From an uncultured Gammaproteobacteria bacterium (lineage in GTDB: Bacteria > Pseudomonadota > Gammaproteobacteria > PS1 > Pseudothioglobaceae): DNA of 39,702 nucleotides. The translations under genes were made by a program, and so were the position numbers. Below, piece after piece: positions 1 through 8,156 of this stretch. Positions within the stretch are counted from its first letter, which is position 1; the number at the start of each line of letters is the position of its first letter. Under the pieces are notes generated by a model that saw nothing but the letters and a program-made list of their open reading frames with translations, did no database searches and was not told the DNA's origin. Where the stretch lies: positions 1 to 39,702 of the forward strand of contig CABXNH010000008.1 in assembly GCA_902513495.1 (NCBI GenBank), given 5' to 3'.

Positions 1-2
1 TG

Positions 3-536
3 GGATCATCTACAGGAGCTATTTCACTTGCAATAGCTCTAAATAATAAGTATAAAAATAACCAATTTTTTGCTATCGATAACTCGGAAGAGATGGTCAA
101 AAAATGTCAGCAGAATCTAGAGAGCAAAATTGAAAATTTACAGGCAATCTGTGCAGACATTAACCAAATTACTATTCAAAATGCTTCGATTGTTGTTCTA
201 AACTTAACGCTTCAATTTATTGATGTCAAGGATCGCTCTAATCTAATAAAGAAAATTTATAAGGGATTAAACCCTGGTGGGGTATTAATCATAAGTGAAA
301 AAATTCATTTCGAGGATACAGAAACCCAAGATCAAATTACAAATCTTCATATTGATTTTAAAAAAGAGAATGGGTACAGCGAATTAGAGATCGCTAATAA
401 ACGTCAAGCTATTGAAAACGTACTTATAACGGATACAAAATCAATACATATTGAACGCCTTAAAGATTGTGGCTTCAAAGACACTAGCTGCTTCTTTCAG
501 TGCCTTAACTTTGTTTCTTTTTTATCTGTAAAATAA
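3..536 (+). CDS. cmoA: Carboxy-S-adenosylmethionine synthase CmoA, 3' part
   Basis: CmoA converts S-adenosylmethionine and prephenate to carboxy-SAM, which CmoB uses to make the cmo5U34 wobble modification in tRNA. The frame is open to the window's left edge, so the start and roughly the first 70 residues are missing. The visible part begins in the SAM-binding glycine loop (GSSTGA), followed by the FAIDNSEEM acidic strand. Later come LTLQFI, the GLNPGGVLIISEK segment and the strongly conserved DFKKENGYSELEI and KRQAIENVLITDT blocks that separate CmoA from other methyltransferase folds. The ATG at 93 is an internal methionine, not the start. No cmoB follows; trpG begins 34 bases downstream. 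Confidence 0.93.
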   Translation, partial: GSSTGAISLAIALNNKYKNNQFFAIDNSEEMVKKCQQNLESKIENLQAICADINQITIQNASIVVLNLTLQFIDVKDRSNLIKKIYKGLNPGGVLIISEKIHFEDTETQDQITNLHIDFKKENGYSELEIANKRQAIENVLITDTKSIHIERLKDCGFKDTSCFFQCLNFVSFLSVK

Positions 537-570
537 ACAAAGTTAATTTAGCCTTAAGACTCGGTGTTCC

Positions 571-1155
571 ATGTTATTAATGATCGACAACTACGACTCA
601 TTTACTTATAACTTAGTTCAATATTTTGGTGAACTCGGCCAAGAAGTTGTTGTTCACAGAAATGATCAAATCTCAGTGAGTGAGATACAGAAATTAAACC
701 CAAAATATATTGTGATTTCGCCAGGTCCTTGCACGCCTAACGAAGCAGGGATTTCATTAGAGTTAATTAAAAAATTGGCTGGAAAATACCCAATACTTGG
801 AGTTTGCTTAGGATTCCAAGCAATAGTTCAGTCCTTTGGTGGAAAAATTATTGGTGCTCAAAAAATCATGCATGGAAAGGTTTCACCGGTTCATCACACC
901 TCAAAAAGTGTCTTTAAGGGTTTAAAAAATCCACTCAACGCAACTCGATATCACTCTCTTGTGGCTGAAAAGAAATCTTTACCAGATTGCTTTGAGGTGA
1001 CCGCATGGACCAATACAGAGTCTGGCGAAATCGAAGAAATAATGGGAGTTCGACATACCAACTACCCTATTGAAGGGGTTCAATTTCATCCCGAATCCAT
1101 TCTCACTGAACATGGGCATCAAATGCTTAATACTTTTTTACAGGACAATCAATAA
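571..1155 (+). CDS. trpG: Anthranilate / aminodeoxychorismate synthase glutaminase (TrpG/PabA)
   Basis: A class I glutamine amidotransferase of 194 residues, the usual length for a free-standing TrpG or PabA subunit. It hydrolyses glutamine and passes ammonia to TrpE (anthranilate, tryptophan route) or PabB (aminodeoxychorismate, folate route). The N-terminus [19 protein letters not shown] is diagnostic. The nucleophile is C79 in GVCLGFQA, and H173 and E175 in QFHPES complete the triad. The [10 protein letters not shown] oxyanion region is intact. No trpE, trpD or pabB lies nearby, so sequence alone cannot say which partner it serves; it may serve both. It stops two bases before the rhodanese gene, suggesting cotranscription. 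Confidence 0.92.
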   Translation: MLLMIDNYDSFTYNLVQYFGELGQEVVVHRNDQISVSEIQKLNPKYIVISPGPCTPNEAGISLELIKKLAGKYPILGVCLGFQAIVQSFGGKIIGAQKIMHGKVSPVHHTSKSVFKGLKNPLNATRYHSLVAEKKSLPDCFEVTAWTNTESGEIEEIMGVRHTNYPIEGVQFHPESILTEHGHQMLNTFLQDNQ

Positions 1156-1157
1156 CT

Positions 1158-1571
1158 ATGGAATTTATTCAATTTTTACAGGGTGAACTATTACTTACAG
1201 GGACTTTATTTGCACTCATTATATTACTCATAGTAAATTTTTATGGTGAGAAATTTAGAAAGTATGAGGTAGTCGATACTAACGGAGCCGTCTCTTTGAT
1301 GGATGATGATGAACTCATTATTTTGGATGTCAGAGAAGAAAAAGAGCGTAGCACTGGATTTATTTCAAATGACCTCAATATACCTATGGGTCAGGTTAAA
1401 GGGAAGATTGACTCTCTTGAAAAATCAAAAAACATCCTTGTTTATTGTAAGAGTGGTACGCGATCTGATCGTATTGCTGATCTTCTCTCTAAAAGTGACT
1501 TTCAGAAAGTTTACAGCCTTAAAGGTGGATTTAATTCATGGCTTAAAGCTGAGCTTCCCATAGAAAAATAA
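1158..1571 (+). CDS. Membrane-anchored rhodanese-domain protein (YibN-like)
   Basis: A 137-residue protein with one N-terminal membrane segment (about residues 12-28) and a single rhodanese domain (about 40-135). The loop VYCKSGTRSD carries the expected active-site cysteine C97, and LDVREEKE is the usual CH2A-like segment. Such proteins may carry persulfide sulfur on the cysteine; the physiological substrate is unknown. In many gammaproteobacteria this gene, yibN, lies in the order yibN-grxC-secB-gpsA. Here it is directly followed by gpsA after five bases, so grxC and secB are absent from this position. The assignment rests on domain, anchor and neighbour together. Confidence 0.85.
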   Translation: MEFIQFLQGELLLTGTLFALIILLIVNFYGEKFRKYEVVDTNGAVSLMDDDELIILDVREEKERSTGFISNDLNIPMGQVKGKIDSLEKSKNILVYCKSGTRSDRIADLLSKSDFQKVYSLKGGFNSWLKAELPIEK

Positions 1572-1576
1572 ACACG

Positions 1577-2551
1577 ATGAACAATTCCCTCACAATTATT
1601 GGAGCAGGCGCATGGGGAAGCGCCCTTGCTATCGCCCTAAGTAATAAATTTGATAGAATCTTTCTAGTGGCGAAAGACAAAGCTAATACCGCTTCACTAG
1701 GTAAGCAGCACTCAGCGCTATCAAGGCCATACAGTCAAAACATTTTTATTGGTCATAGCTACGAGGTCATTCATAACTCGAAGGCTGTTCTAATAGCAAC
1801 ACCCAGCTCTTCATTTTGTAGTGTTCTAAAGAGTATAAAAAATGACTTAAATGATAAACCTATAGCCTGGGTCACTAAAGGCTTTGATCCCGAAACAGGA
1901 AATCTACTTCATGAAACCTTCAATCAATATCTGCCCGAACATCATCCATGCGTTATATCAGGACCAACATTTGCCGCTGAAATTGTTGAAGAGAAGCCAG
2001 CAGCTATAGTTGTCGCCTCAAAGGACAAAAAAACAAGAGCTTATTGGTCTGATATTATTCAAACAGAAACACTTCGTGCCTATACAAACTCAGATATTGT
2101 GGGTGTTCAGGTTGGCGGGTCTGTGAAGAACGTTCTTGCAATTGCTGCAGGGATTGCTAGTGGGCTTGGTTTCGGCGCTAACACGCAATCCGCATTGATT
2201 ACAAGAGGCCTAGCTGAAATGACAAGGCTGGGTGTTGCATTGGGAGCAAATAAAATCACCTTTCAAGGACTCTCAGGTCTTGGTGATCTAGTCCTTACCT
2301 GCTCAGATGACTTGTCTAGAAACCGACGATTTGGGAAAGAGCTTGCGAGCAATATTTCTGCAAATGATGCACTTAAGAATATTAATGCTACTGTTGAAGG
2401 GTTTAAAGCACTTAAACTTGTTATGAAGGTCGCTAGAAGTAATCAAATAGAGATGCCTATCTGCGAACAGGTTCTTCTCGTTACAGAAGGAAATATAACA
2501 CCCAAAGAGGCAGTTAATGAACTCCTTCTGAGAAAGCCAAGTCAAGAGTAA
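1577..2551 (+). CDS. gpsA: Glycerol-3-phosphate dehydrogenase [NAD(P)+]
   Basis: GpsA reduces dihydroxyacetone phosphate to sn-glycerol 3-phosphate, the backbone precursor of phospholipids, in the cytosol. The 324-residue length is normal for the family. The N-terminal Rossmann motif is GAGAWGSALA (residues 9-18). The catalytic-domain signature GGSVKNVLAIAAGIASGLG contains the conserved lysine, and ITRGLAEMTRLG and GLSGLGDLVLTC are also intact. plsY, which uses this product, lies about 18 kb away at 19853. The gene follows the rhodanese gene by five bases and is probably cotranscribed with it. Confidence 0.96.
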   Translation: MNNSLTIIGAGAWGSALAIALSNKFDRIFLVAKDKANTASLGKQHSALSRPYSQNIFIGHSYEVIHNSKAVLIATPSSSFCSVLKSIKNDLNDKPIAWVTKGFDPETGNLLHETFNQYLPEHHPCVISGPTFAAEIVEEKPAAIVVASKDKKTRAYWSDIIQTETLRAYTNSDIVGVQVGGSVKNVLAIAAGIASGLGFGANTQSALITRGLAEMTRLGVALGANKITFQGLSGLGDLVLTCSDDLSRNRRFGKELASNISANDALKNINATVEGFKALKLVMKVARSNQIEMPICEQVLLVTEGNITPKEAVNELLLRKPSQE

Positions 2552-2643
2552 AAGTTTATAAATATTTTTTAACAATTAGAATAACTAAGTGTATTTTTTA
2601 AAGGATAATATGCATCAAATTTCAATAGTGAGTTGATTACAAA

Positions 2644-3369
2644 ATGGTCAATAAATATAGAAATATCTTTAAAAATCTTAAGACGCTTTTTCTTTTACTG
2701 TCACTGTTCACAATTAGTTCTCTTGTGTCATCGGCGTCTCTTTCTTCATTCAAACCTAGCTTTGATTCAATTGAAAGTACTATTGTTAGGAAAGAAGTTT
2801 TTTTTAATTACCTTCTCCCAGCGATTCAAAAGAAAAATGCTGAAATCATTGAAATTAGAAGTTCTATCTCTAATAATGAGCTAAGCAACGCTCAATTGCG
2901 TGATTTAGCAAAAAAATATCGCGTAAGTACACCTGTCTCTAAAGAAGAATTATTAAAAGTTATTGATATACTTCCACCATCCCTTGTTCTCGCTCAAGCA
3001 GCGAATGAATCTAACTGGGGAAGATCAAGATTCGCAAAGGAATTTAATAACTATTTTGGTATCTGGTGCTTTTCCAAAGGCTGTGGCGTTGTCCCTATAA
3101 ACCGAGAAGAAAATGCAACACATGAAGTGGCAAGTTTTAACTCATTAGATGATTGTATTGATTATTATGTGTTAAATATCAATAGAAGCTATGCTTATGA
3201 AGACCTTCGTTCAATTAGACAAAATCAACGCGAAAAATACCAGCCAATTACAGGAATTATTTTAGCTGAAGGTCTTGGTAACTATGCTTTCCCAGGTGAC
3301 GAATATATTGAATCAATTAAGTCTGTCATAAACTTTAATCAACTCCAGAGACATGACTTTTTAAACTAG
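2644..3369 (+). CDS. Bax-like glucosaminidase-domain protein
   Basis: A 241-residue exported protein resembling E. coli Bax, a member of the endo-beta-N-acetylglucosaminidase (FlgJ/LytG-like) group acting on cell-wall glycan. Residues about 12-31 form a hydrophobic signal sequence or anchor. The catalytic domain covers roughly 95-230. LVLAQAANESNWGRSRFAKE contains the predicted acid E122, followed by NYFGIWCFSKGCGV and an NINRSYAYEDLRSIR segment typical of Bax. The start has no strong Shine-Dalgarno sequence; I kept the ATG at 2644 because the hydrophobic segment follows directly. It stands apart from gpsA by 92 bases and ends just before a strong terminator. Exact substrate is unproven. Confidence 0.85.
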   Translation: MVNKYRNIFKNLKTLFLLLSLFTISSLVSSASLSSFKPSFDSIESTIVRKEVFFNYLLPAIQKKNAEIIEIRSSISNNELSNAQLRDLAKKYRVSTPVSKEELLKVIDILPPSLVLAQAANESNWGRSRFAKEFNNYFGIWCFSKGCGVVPINREENATHEVASFNSLDDCIDYYVLNINRSYAYEDLRSIRQNQREKYQPITGIILAEGLGNYAFPGDEYIESIKSVINFNQLQRHDFLN

Positions 3370-3390
3370 TTAGAATTCTAATAGATATAA

Positions 3391-3415
3391 AAAAACCCGC
3401 TTAAAGCGGGTTTTT
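3391..3415. terminator. Bidirectional intrinsic terminator between bax-like gene and rpsI
   Basis: A 10-bp perfect inverted repeat (AAAAACCCGC at 3391-3400 with GCGGGTTTTT at 3406-3415) encloses a five-base loop. A run of T continues to 3418 on the + strand and a run of A precedes it, giving a U-tract in both directions. It sits between convergent genes and can end both transcripts. Confidence 0.93.
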
Positions 3416-3439
3416 TTTGAATCAATTTTAGCCTTAAGA

Positions 3440-3835
3440 TTAACGCTTTGAGTACTGCTCACTCTTACGCGCTTTCTTCTTACCAACTTTCTTGCGTTCA
3501 ACAACACGTGCATCACGAGTCACAAGTCCAGCACTTCTTAGGTCAGAACGAGTAGCCTCATCATAAGCCATCAATGCTCTAGTAACCCCAAGTCTAATTG
3601 CACCAGCTTGACCGGTGTCACCACCACCTCTAACCATGATATTGAAATCAAATTTATTATGCATCTCAACGACGTCTAAAGGCTGGTTGATAATCATCGA
3701 AGATGTCTCTCTTCCAAAATACTCATCCATAGGTTTTTTATTTACCGTAAAAACACCTTTACCTTTTGTCATATACACTCTAGCAACGGATGTCTTTCTT
3801 CTTCCAGTTGCGTAAAAAACTTCTTTATCTGCCAT
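3440..3835 (-). CDS. rpsI: 30S ribosomal protein S9 (uS9)
   Basis: Small-subunit protein whose C-terminal tail reaches toward the P-site tRNA. The 131-residue sequence is full length: [15 protein letters not shown] at the N-terminus, the [21 protein letters not shown] core, and the basic tail ending in [12 protein letters not shown] with the conserved terminal SKR. It lies 11 bases downstream of rplM in the universally common rplM-rpsI pair, so it is read from the rplM promoter. Transcription ends at the hairpin at 3391-3415. Confidence 0.98.
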   Translation of the reverse strand: MADKEVFYATGRRKTSVARVYMTKGKGVFTVNKKPMDEYFGRETSSMIINQPLDVVEMHNKFDFNIMVRGGGDTGQAGAIRLGVTRALMAYDEATRSDLRSAGLVTRDARVVERKKVGKKKARKSEQYSKR

Positions 3836-3846
3836 ATTAATATGCC

Positions 3847-4275
3847 TTAAATATCTAAAAGTTGTGGTTGTTGCGCTGCGTGAGTATGTTCACAACCTGC
3901 AAAAACCTTCATTTTTCTTGCCATTTCTCTTCCAAGTGGACCTTTTGGAAGCATTCCTTTAACTGCTTTTTGAATAACTTCTTCAGGCTTCTTGGCGAGT
4001 AACTCTTTAAATGGTACTGACTTTAAATTACCTACATATCCAGTATGATGATGATACATTTTGTCATTATATTTATTACCTGTAACCGCAACTTTAGATG
4101 CATTTACAATTACAATGTAATCTCCTGTATCAACGTGAGGGGTATATTCTGGTTTATGCTTGCCGCGCAGTCGAGAGGCAACTTCAGTCGCAAGACGACC
4201 TAGTGTTTTGCCATCTGCATCAACTAAAAACCAATCTCTTTTTACCTCATCTGCTTTCGCACTAAATGTTTTCAT
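3847..4275 (-). CDS. rplM: 50S ribosomal protein L13 (uL13)
   Basis: Early-assembly protein of the large subunit, 142 residues, the standard bacterial length. Recognisable blocks are [39 protein letters not shown] and the [13 protein letters not shown] signature. It is the first gene of the rplM-rpsI operon, with a clear -10 element 38 bases upstream of its start. In E. coli L13 represses its own leader; the roughly 30-base leader here is short, and I could not identify a binding structure in it. Confidence 0.98.
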   Translation of the reverse strand: MKTFSAKADEVKRDWFLVDADGKTLGRLATEVASRLRGKHKPEYTPHVDTGDYIVIVNASKVAVTGNKYNDKMYHHHTGYVGNLKSVPFKELLAKKPEEVIQKAVKGMLPKGPLGREMARKMKVFAGCEHTHAAQQPQLLDI

Positions 4276-4312
4276 AACTCTTTTATCTTCGTCAGATTAG
4301 AACAAGCGCACT

Positions 4313-4342
4313 ATTATAATCACTTTTTATTCTTAATGTAAG
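4313..4342 (-). promoter_or_regulatory. Candidate sigma-70 promoter for rplM-rpsI
   Basis: On the minus strand a perfect TATAAT (4318 down to 4313) is preceded at 18 bp by CTTACA (4342-4337), four of six matches to the -35 consensus. It points into rplM and would give a leader of about 30 bases. The rest of the 4276-4398 interval holds no visible gene. Confidence 0.55.
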
Positions 4343-4398
4343 TTTTCATATTGCAAATACATCAAATTTATAGCGATTAATTTGAGGTAGAAGTCATC

Positions 4399-5991
4399 TT
4401 ATTTTGCAATCAGATCCATATCTTTTTGATAGAGTTTAGTTTCTACATCCATTAATCCAAGTAATGTATGAAATAAACTATCATGTGTTTGAGGAAGTCC
4501 AGCATTTTCTCTTAACTTTTCTTTGTCAAAAACCTCAGATATTGATTCATCTAACCACATAAAAGCAGGAACATCTATCTGTTCATTAGGCGCCATAAAA
4601 TATGGTATTCCATGTAAATATAACCCCCCTTCTCCTAATGATTCACCATGATCGCTCACATAAAACATGGCAGTGTCTGATTCTTGTGAATTTCTTTTAA
4701 GGAGTTCTATCACCTGGGAAAGAAAATAGTCTGTGTACAGAATTGTATTATCATAAGCATTACTAATCTGTTCTTTGGAGCATTCATTTAATTGATTCGT
4801 TTTACAGACTGGCTTGAATACCTCAAATTCTTCTGGATACCTCTTATAGTAAGCCGGCCCATGACTTCCCATAGTATGTAATACAATTAATATGTCTCTT
4901 TTATTTTGTTCATTAATGTAATTCTGTAAGTTAATCAACATTCCTTCATCCCTGCATTCTGGATTACAGATAGGATTATTTTCAGAGGATCGATAGTTTT
5001 GGAATTCAATTCGATCTGCAACGCTTTTTGAACTAGAGTTATTTTCTAACCAAATTACGCTAGCTCCAGCCTGACTGATGAGGTCGAGGACATTACTCAT
5101 ATTTTTTCCTTTGGCATGAGAGTAATTATCACGGTCAAGAATTGAAAACATGCATGGAACAGACAATGCTGTATCAGTTCCACATGCAGTCATACCACTA
5201 AATGAGATAATATCCTCTTGCTCAAGATAAGGGTTCGTTTTACGATCATAGCCGTTAATCGACATGCGGTCTCTTCGAGCAGTCTCTCCAATTACAAATA
5301 TGACTAATCGTCTTTTATCTGACTTTTTATTGATGATGGCATCTAGACCAATCTCCTTAAATGGCTTTGCACTTGTCTCTATTTGAGAGTCAATAAACTT
5401 TATTGAAGAATACAAAAAATATGTCGGGGTGATATAAAGTCTTAAATCTCGATTTTCTCTAGCAAAAGATGAGTAATGCTTTGAAAAAGATAACACAACA
5501 ATGACAAAAACAACAATCAGTGCCAATAACATCTTAATTCTTTGCCATAATTGAGTTTTAATTGAAGCTTTGACAAGTTGGATTTTCCATACATAAATTG
5601 ATGGAATTAGGCCCAATAGACAAAAATAAATTATTGATTTAATGCTAACAAGATCGCTAAATTCACTCGTATCAGTCTCAAAAGTATTGGTGATCATATT
5701 ATGATCAAACACTATTCCAAAATTATTGGTACTATAAGTCACAACTGCAGAGATAAGCAGCAAGAGGATTAAAATCGGTTTTACAGACCATCTAAAACAA
5801 AAAACTATTAGCAATGCGGCCAGAAAAGTGAATAAAAATAAAAACAAAGAGCCTAGAAATAACCAGTTTTCAGATAATGGATAAATCTGCAATGTTTTTT
5901 CGAAAAATGTAAAATTACCTGTTAAAGTCAGAAATGCTGCAACTAACAATACAAGATTAACTTCTGATAATTTTTTAGAAAAAAGCTGCAT
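4399..5991 (-). CDS. eptA: Phosphoethanolamine transferase, EptA/MCR family
   Basis: Inner-membrane enzyme that moves phosphoethanolamine from phosphatidylethanolamine to lipid A, reducing surface negative charge. The 530-residue length matches the family. About five membrane helices lie within residues 12-170, followed by a periplasmic sulfatase-fold domain from about 220. Metal and catalytic residues are visible: E236 in VIGETARR, the nucleophile T274 in CGTDTALSVPCMFS, and D447, H448 and H460 in YVSDHGES and LYLHG. C270, C280, C342, C346, C396 and C404 fit the periplasmic disulfides of this family. The gene is alone; no PmrAB- or PhoPQ-type regulator is nearby. The target could be lipid A or another surface glycan. 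Confidence 0.88.
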   Translation of the reverse strand: MQLFSKKLSEVNLVLLVAAFLTLTGNFTFFEKTLQIYPLSENWLFLGSLFLFLFTFLAALLIVFCFRWSVKPILILLLLISAVVTYSTNNFGIVFDHNMITNTFETDTSEFSDLVSIKSIIYFCLLGLIPSIYVWKIQLVKASIKTQLWQRIKMLLALIVVFVIVVLSFSKHYSSFARENRDLRLYITPTYFLYSSIKFIDSQIETSAKPFKEIGLDAIINKKSDKRRLVIFVIGETARRDRMSINGYDRKTNPYLEQEDIISFSGMTACGTDTALSVPCMFSILDRDNYSHAKGKNMSNVLDLISQAGASVIWLENNSSSKSVADRIEFQNYRSSENNPICNPECRDEGMLINLQNYINEQNKRDILIVLHTMGSHGPAYYKRYPEEFEVFKPVCKTNQLNECSKEQISNAYDNTILYTDYFLSQVIELLKRNSQESDTAMFYVSDHGESLGEGGLYLHGIPYFMAPNEQIDVPAFMWLDESISEVFDKEKLRENAGLPQTHDSLFHTLLGLMDVETKLYQKDMDLIAK

Positions 5992-5996
5992 CTATT

Positions 5997-6024
5997 TTGA
6001 TTGAAAAAAATATTATTATATTAT
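5997..6024 (+). promoter_or_regulatory. Candidate promoter for the TatD-type gene
   Basis: TTGATT (5997-6002) and TATTAT (6019-6024) are separated by 16 bp on the + strand, ahead of a good ribosome site (AAGGAAG) and ATG 6047. The 55-bp gap is shared with the divergent eptA gene, so eptA's promoter must overlap the same A+T-rich stretch. Confidence 0.45.
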
Positions 6025-6046
6025 CCATTAGATAACAAAGGAAGTA

Positions 6047-6742
6047 ATGCTTAACTCACACATACACTTAGATTTTGATTCTGTAAATTCACCGTCAGGT
6101 TCAACTACTGGGGTTATTATCCCTTCAACTGGGAAAGGTAATTGGGATAGCGTCATCGCTTGCTGTCATTCCAATGACAATAGTTATTTTGCCCTTGGAA
6201 TTCATCCGTGGTTCATAAAAGATCACCAGATGATTGATTTGCACGATCTTGAAGTACGAATTGAAGAAGAAAAGCCCATTGCAGTTGGCGAATGCGGATT
6301 AGATTACGCAAAGGTGAAAGATCAAAATACGCAAAGATTCTTTTTTGATGAGCAAGTTGCTTTAGCGACAAGGTTTGATTTACCATTAATCATTCATTCA
6401 GTTCAAGCGACTGAAGACGTCACTGACTTACTTAAATCATATCCAAAATCGCGAGGTGTAGTCCATGCTTATTCTGGAAGTCTTCAACAAGCGGAAAATT
6501 TATTAAAAATCAACTTTTCTTTTGGATTTGGAACTTCCCTTACTAATCCTCACGCTTACAAACTGCATGACATCGTTAAATTCCTTCCCATCGAATCGAT
6601 AGTCATTGAAACAGATGATAGGAAAAATCCTGATGAATTAATTCAAGTTGCTGAAAGAGTTGCGAGAATAAAAAAACTATCTGTTGATCAAGTCATAGAA
6701 CAATGCGATCAAAATACTTTTAATATTTTTAAAATAAGTTGA
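6047..6742 (+). CDS. TatD-family metal-dependent hydrolase
   Basis: A 231-residue TIM-barrel amidohydrolase of the TatD group, enzymes with metal-dependent DNase activity in several bacteria. Metal-ligand motifs appear in order: HIHLD near the N-terminus (residues 5-9), GIHPWF, the GECGLDY glutamate motif, LIIHS, VVHAYSG and a late ETDD. The protein is slightly shorter than the usual 250-260 residues. The start is supported by AAGGAAG seven bases upstream. Its stop codon overlaps the ATG of tcdA as TGATG, suggesting translational coupling. Which TatD paralogue it represents (TatD, YcfH or YjjV type) cannot be settled by eye; YjjV is plausible because of the short length. Confidence 0.87.
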   Translation: MLNSHIHLDFDSVNSPSGSTTGVIIPSTGKGNWDSVIACCHSNDNSYFALGIHPWFIKDHQMIDLHDLEVRIEEEKPIAVGECGLDYAKVKDQNTQRFFFDEQVALATRFDLPLIIHSVQATEDVTDLLKSYPKSRGVVHAYSGSLQQAENLLKINFSFGFGTSLTNPHAYKLHDIVKFLPIESIVIETDDRKNPDELIQVAERVARIKKLSVDQVIEQCDQNTFNIFKIS

Positions 6743-7479
6743 TGGCTGGTAGTTGTGCTCGAACTGAAATATTAGTCGGTCAGTTAGGTTTAGCTCAGTT
6801 AGCTGAGTCACATGTCGTTATTGCTGGACTTGGCGGTGTTGGAGGGGCTTGCGCTGAGTCACTTTGTAGGGCAGGAATTGGAGAATTGACCTTAATCGAT
6901 TTTGATACTGTTGCCAAAACAGATCTGAATCGTCAACTCATTGCGCTTCATTCGACTTTAGGCGAGTCAAAAGTTAATGTCCTTGCTCAAAGACTAAGAG
7001 ATATTAATCCAGACACTATTATTAATGAAAAAAACCTTTTTATTGATAGCAAAGAGGCTGAGGCAATTGCCAATGACTCCGATTTAGACTTTGTTGCAGA
7101 CTGTATTGATGCAATTGCCTGCAAAACAAATTTAATTGATGCTTGTAATCGTTCAGATATGCCAATCATATCAAGCATGGGAGCAGGCGGAAGACTTGAT
7201 CCGACCAAAGTCACAATCTCAAGAATGGATAAAACAGAATATTGCAGCCTAGCTCGAGAATTGAGAAGACAACTCAGAAATAAACACGCCTCATTAAAGT
7301 TTCCGGTTGTTCATTCTACAGAAGTACAAATTAAAGCGCTTCCTCATGAGGCAGTTAATGAAACTGATCTTTCGCCACCAGGGAGACCACGAGCAGTCAA
7401 TGGAGCTATATCTTATATGCCAAATATTTTTGGTTTAATGATGGCAGGACACATTATTCAAACTATACTTAGATCATGA
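6742..7479 (+). CDS. tcdA: tRNA threonylcarbamoyladenosine dehydratase TcdA
   Basis: An E1-like ATP-dependent enzyme (CsdL/YgdL) that cyclises t6A37 of tRNA to ct6A. The 245-residue protein has the ATP-binding VVIAGLGGVGGACAESLCRAG loop (about residues 24-44), the LIDFDTVAKTDLNRQ segment binding ATP and magnesium, and FVADCIDAIACK. The GAGGRLDP motif follows, and the C-terminal MMAGHIIQTIL helix is typical. I place the start at the ATG at 6742, which overlaps the upstream stop as TGATG; a TTG at 6739 in the same frame is less likely. A csdA-csdE sulfur system, its frequent neighbour, is not present here. Confidence 0.92.
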   Translation: MAGSCARTEILVGQLGLAQLAESHVVIAGLGGVGGACAESLCRAGIGELTLIDFDTVAKTDLNRQLIALHSTLGESKVNVLAQRLRDINPDTIINEKNLFIDSKEAEAIANDSDLDFVADCIDAIACKTNLIDACNRSDMPIISSMGAGGRLDPTKVTISRMDKTEYCSLARELRRQLRNKHASLKFPVVHSTEVQIKALPHEAVNETDLSPPGRPRAVNGAISYMPNIFGLMMAGHIIQTILRS

Positions 7480-7501
7480 TTAACTTTCTTTTAAATATGC
7501 G

Positions 7502-8053
7502 ATGGTGAGAACTGAAAGCCCAATTTGTGACTTCGATTTACCTGCAGTTGATTTCAAGCTAAAAGGGGTAGATGGAAAGCACTATGACTTAAATTCGCTC
7601 AAGGGTCCAAATGGCTTATTGATTATGTTTATCTGTAATCATTGTCCCTATGTGAAATCTATTATTAATCGAATAATTAGAGATACAAGTGAGCTTAAAA
7701 GACTGGGTGTAAACAGCGTTGGCATTATGTCAAATGACCCAAATGATTATGAAGAAGACTCGTTTGAGAATATGAAAAAAATTGCATCAGATCTCAATTT
7801 TCCTTTTCCCTACCTAATTGATGAAACACAGGAAGTTGCAAGGTCTTATGGCGCGGTCTGTACCCCAGATTTTTTTGGATACAACAATAATCTTGGTCTC
7901 CAGTATAGGGGAAGACTTGATGAATCTAGAAAGGAGTCTGTGACAGATGCAAAACGAGAGCTATTTGAAGCAATGAGCGCCATTGCTAATACTGGAAAAG
8001 GACCAGTAGATCAAATTCCTTCCATGGGTTGTTCAATTAAGTGGTTTGATTAA
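7502..8053 (+). CDS. Thioredoxin-fold (AhpC/TSA, PRX-like) protein
   Basis: A 183-residue redoxin-family protein without signal peptide, so probably cytosolic. Residues about 10-165 form the fold. The redox motif is CNHCPYV, in the place of the thioredoxin CxxC, preceded by LLIMFI. GAVCTPDFFGY supplies the conserved cis-proline (TPD) that packs against it. This pattern marks the PRX-like family of thioredoxin-like proteins often annotated only as thioredoxin family protein. Its partner and substrate are unknown. It follows tcdA by 22 bases and may share its transcript; the ATG at 7502 has only a weak ribosome site. Confidence 0.82.
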   Translation: MVRTESPICDFDLPAVDFKLKGVDGKHYDLNSLKGPNGLLIMFICNHCPYVKSIINRIIRDTSELKRLGVNSVGIMSNDPNDYEEDSFENMKKIASDLNFPFPYLIDETQEVARSYGAVCTPDFFGYNNNLGLQYRGRLDESRKESVTDAKRELFEAMSAIANTGKGPVDQIPSMGCSIKWFD

Positions 8054-8097
8054 TAATACTTATTAATTCATTTTTAATCCGTATTCACCTCGTCTCC

Positions 8098-8124
8098 TTG
8101 CATAGAGCTAAATCAAGGTATAAT
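8098..8124 (+). promoter_or_regulatory. Candidate promoter for deaD
   Basis: A perfect TATAAT (8119-8124) lies 32 bases upstream of the deaD ATG. TTGCAT (8098-8103) is the best -35 match, with a short 15-bp spacer; shifting one base (CTTGCA) gives 16 bp. Confidence 0.5.
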
Positions 8125-8156
8125 ACTGCCCTTTATTTTTACAGCCCTCCCTCATC

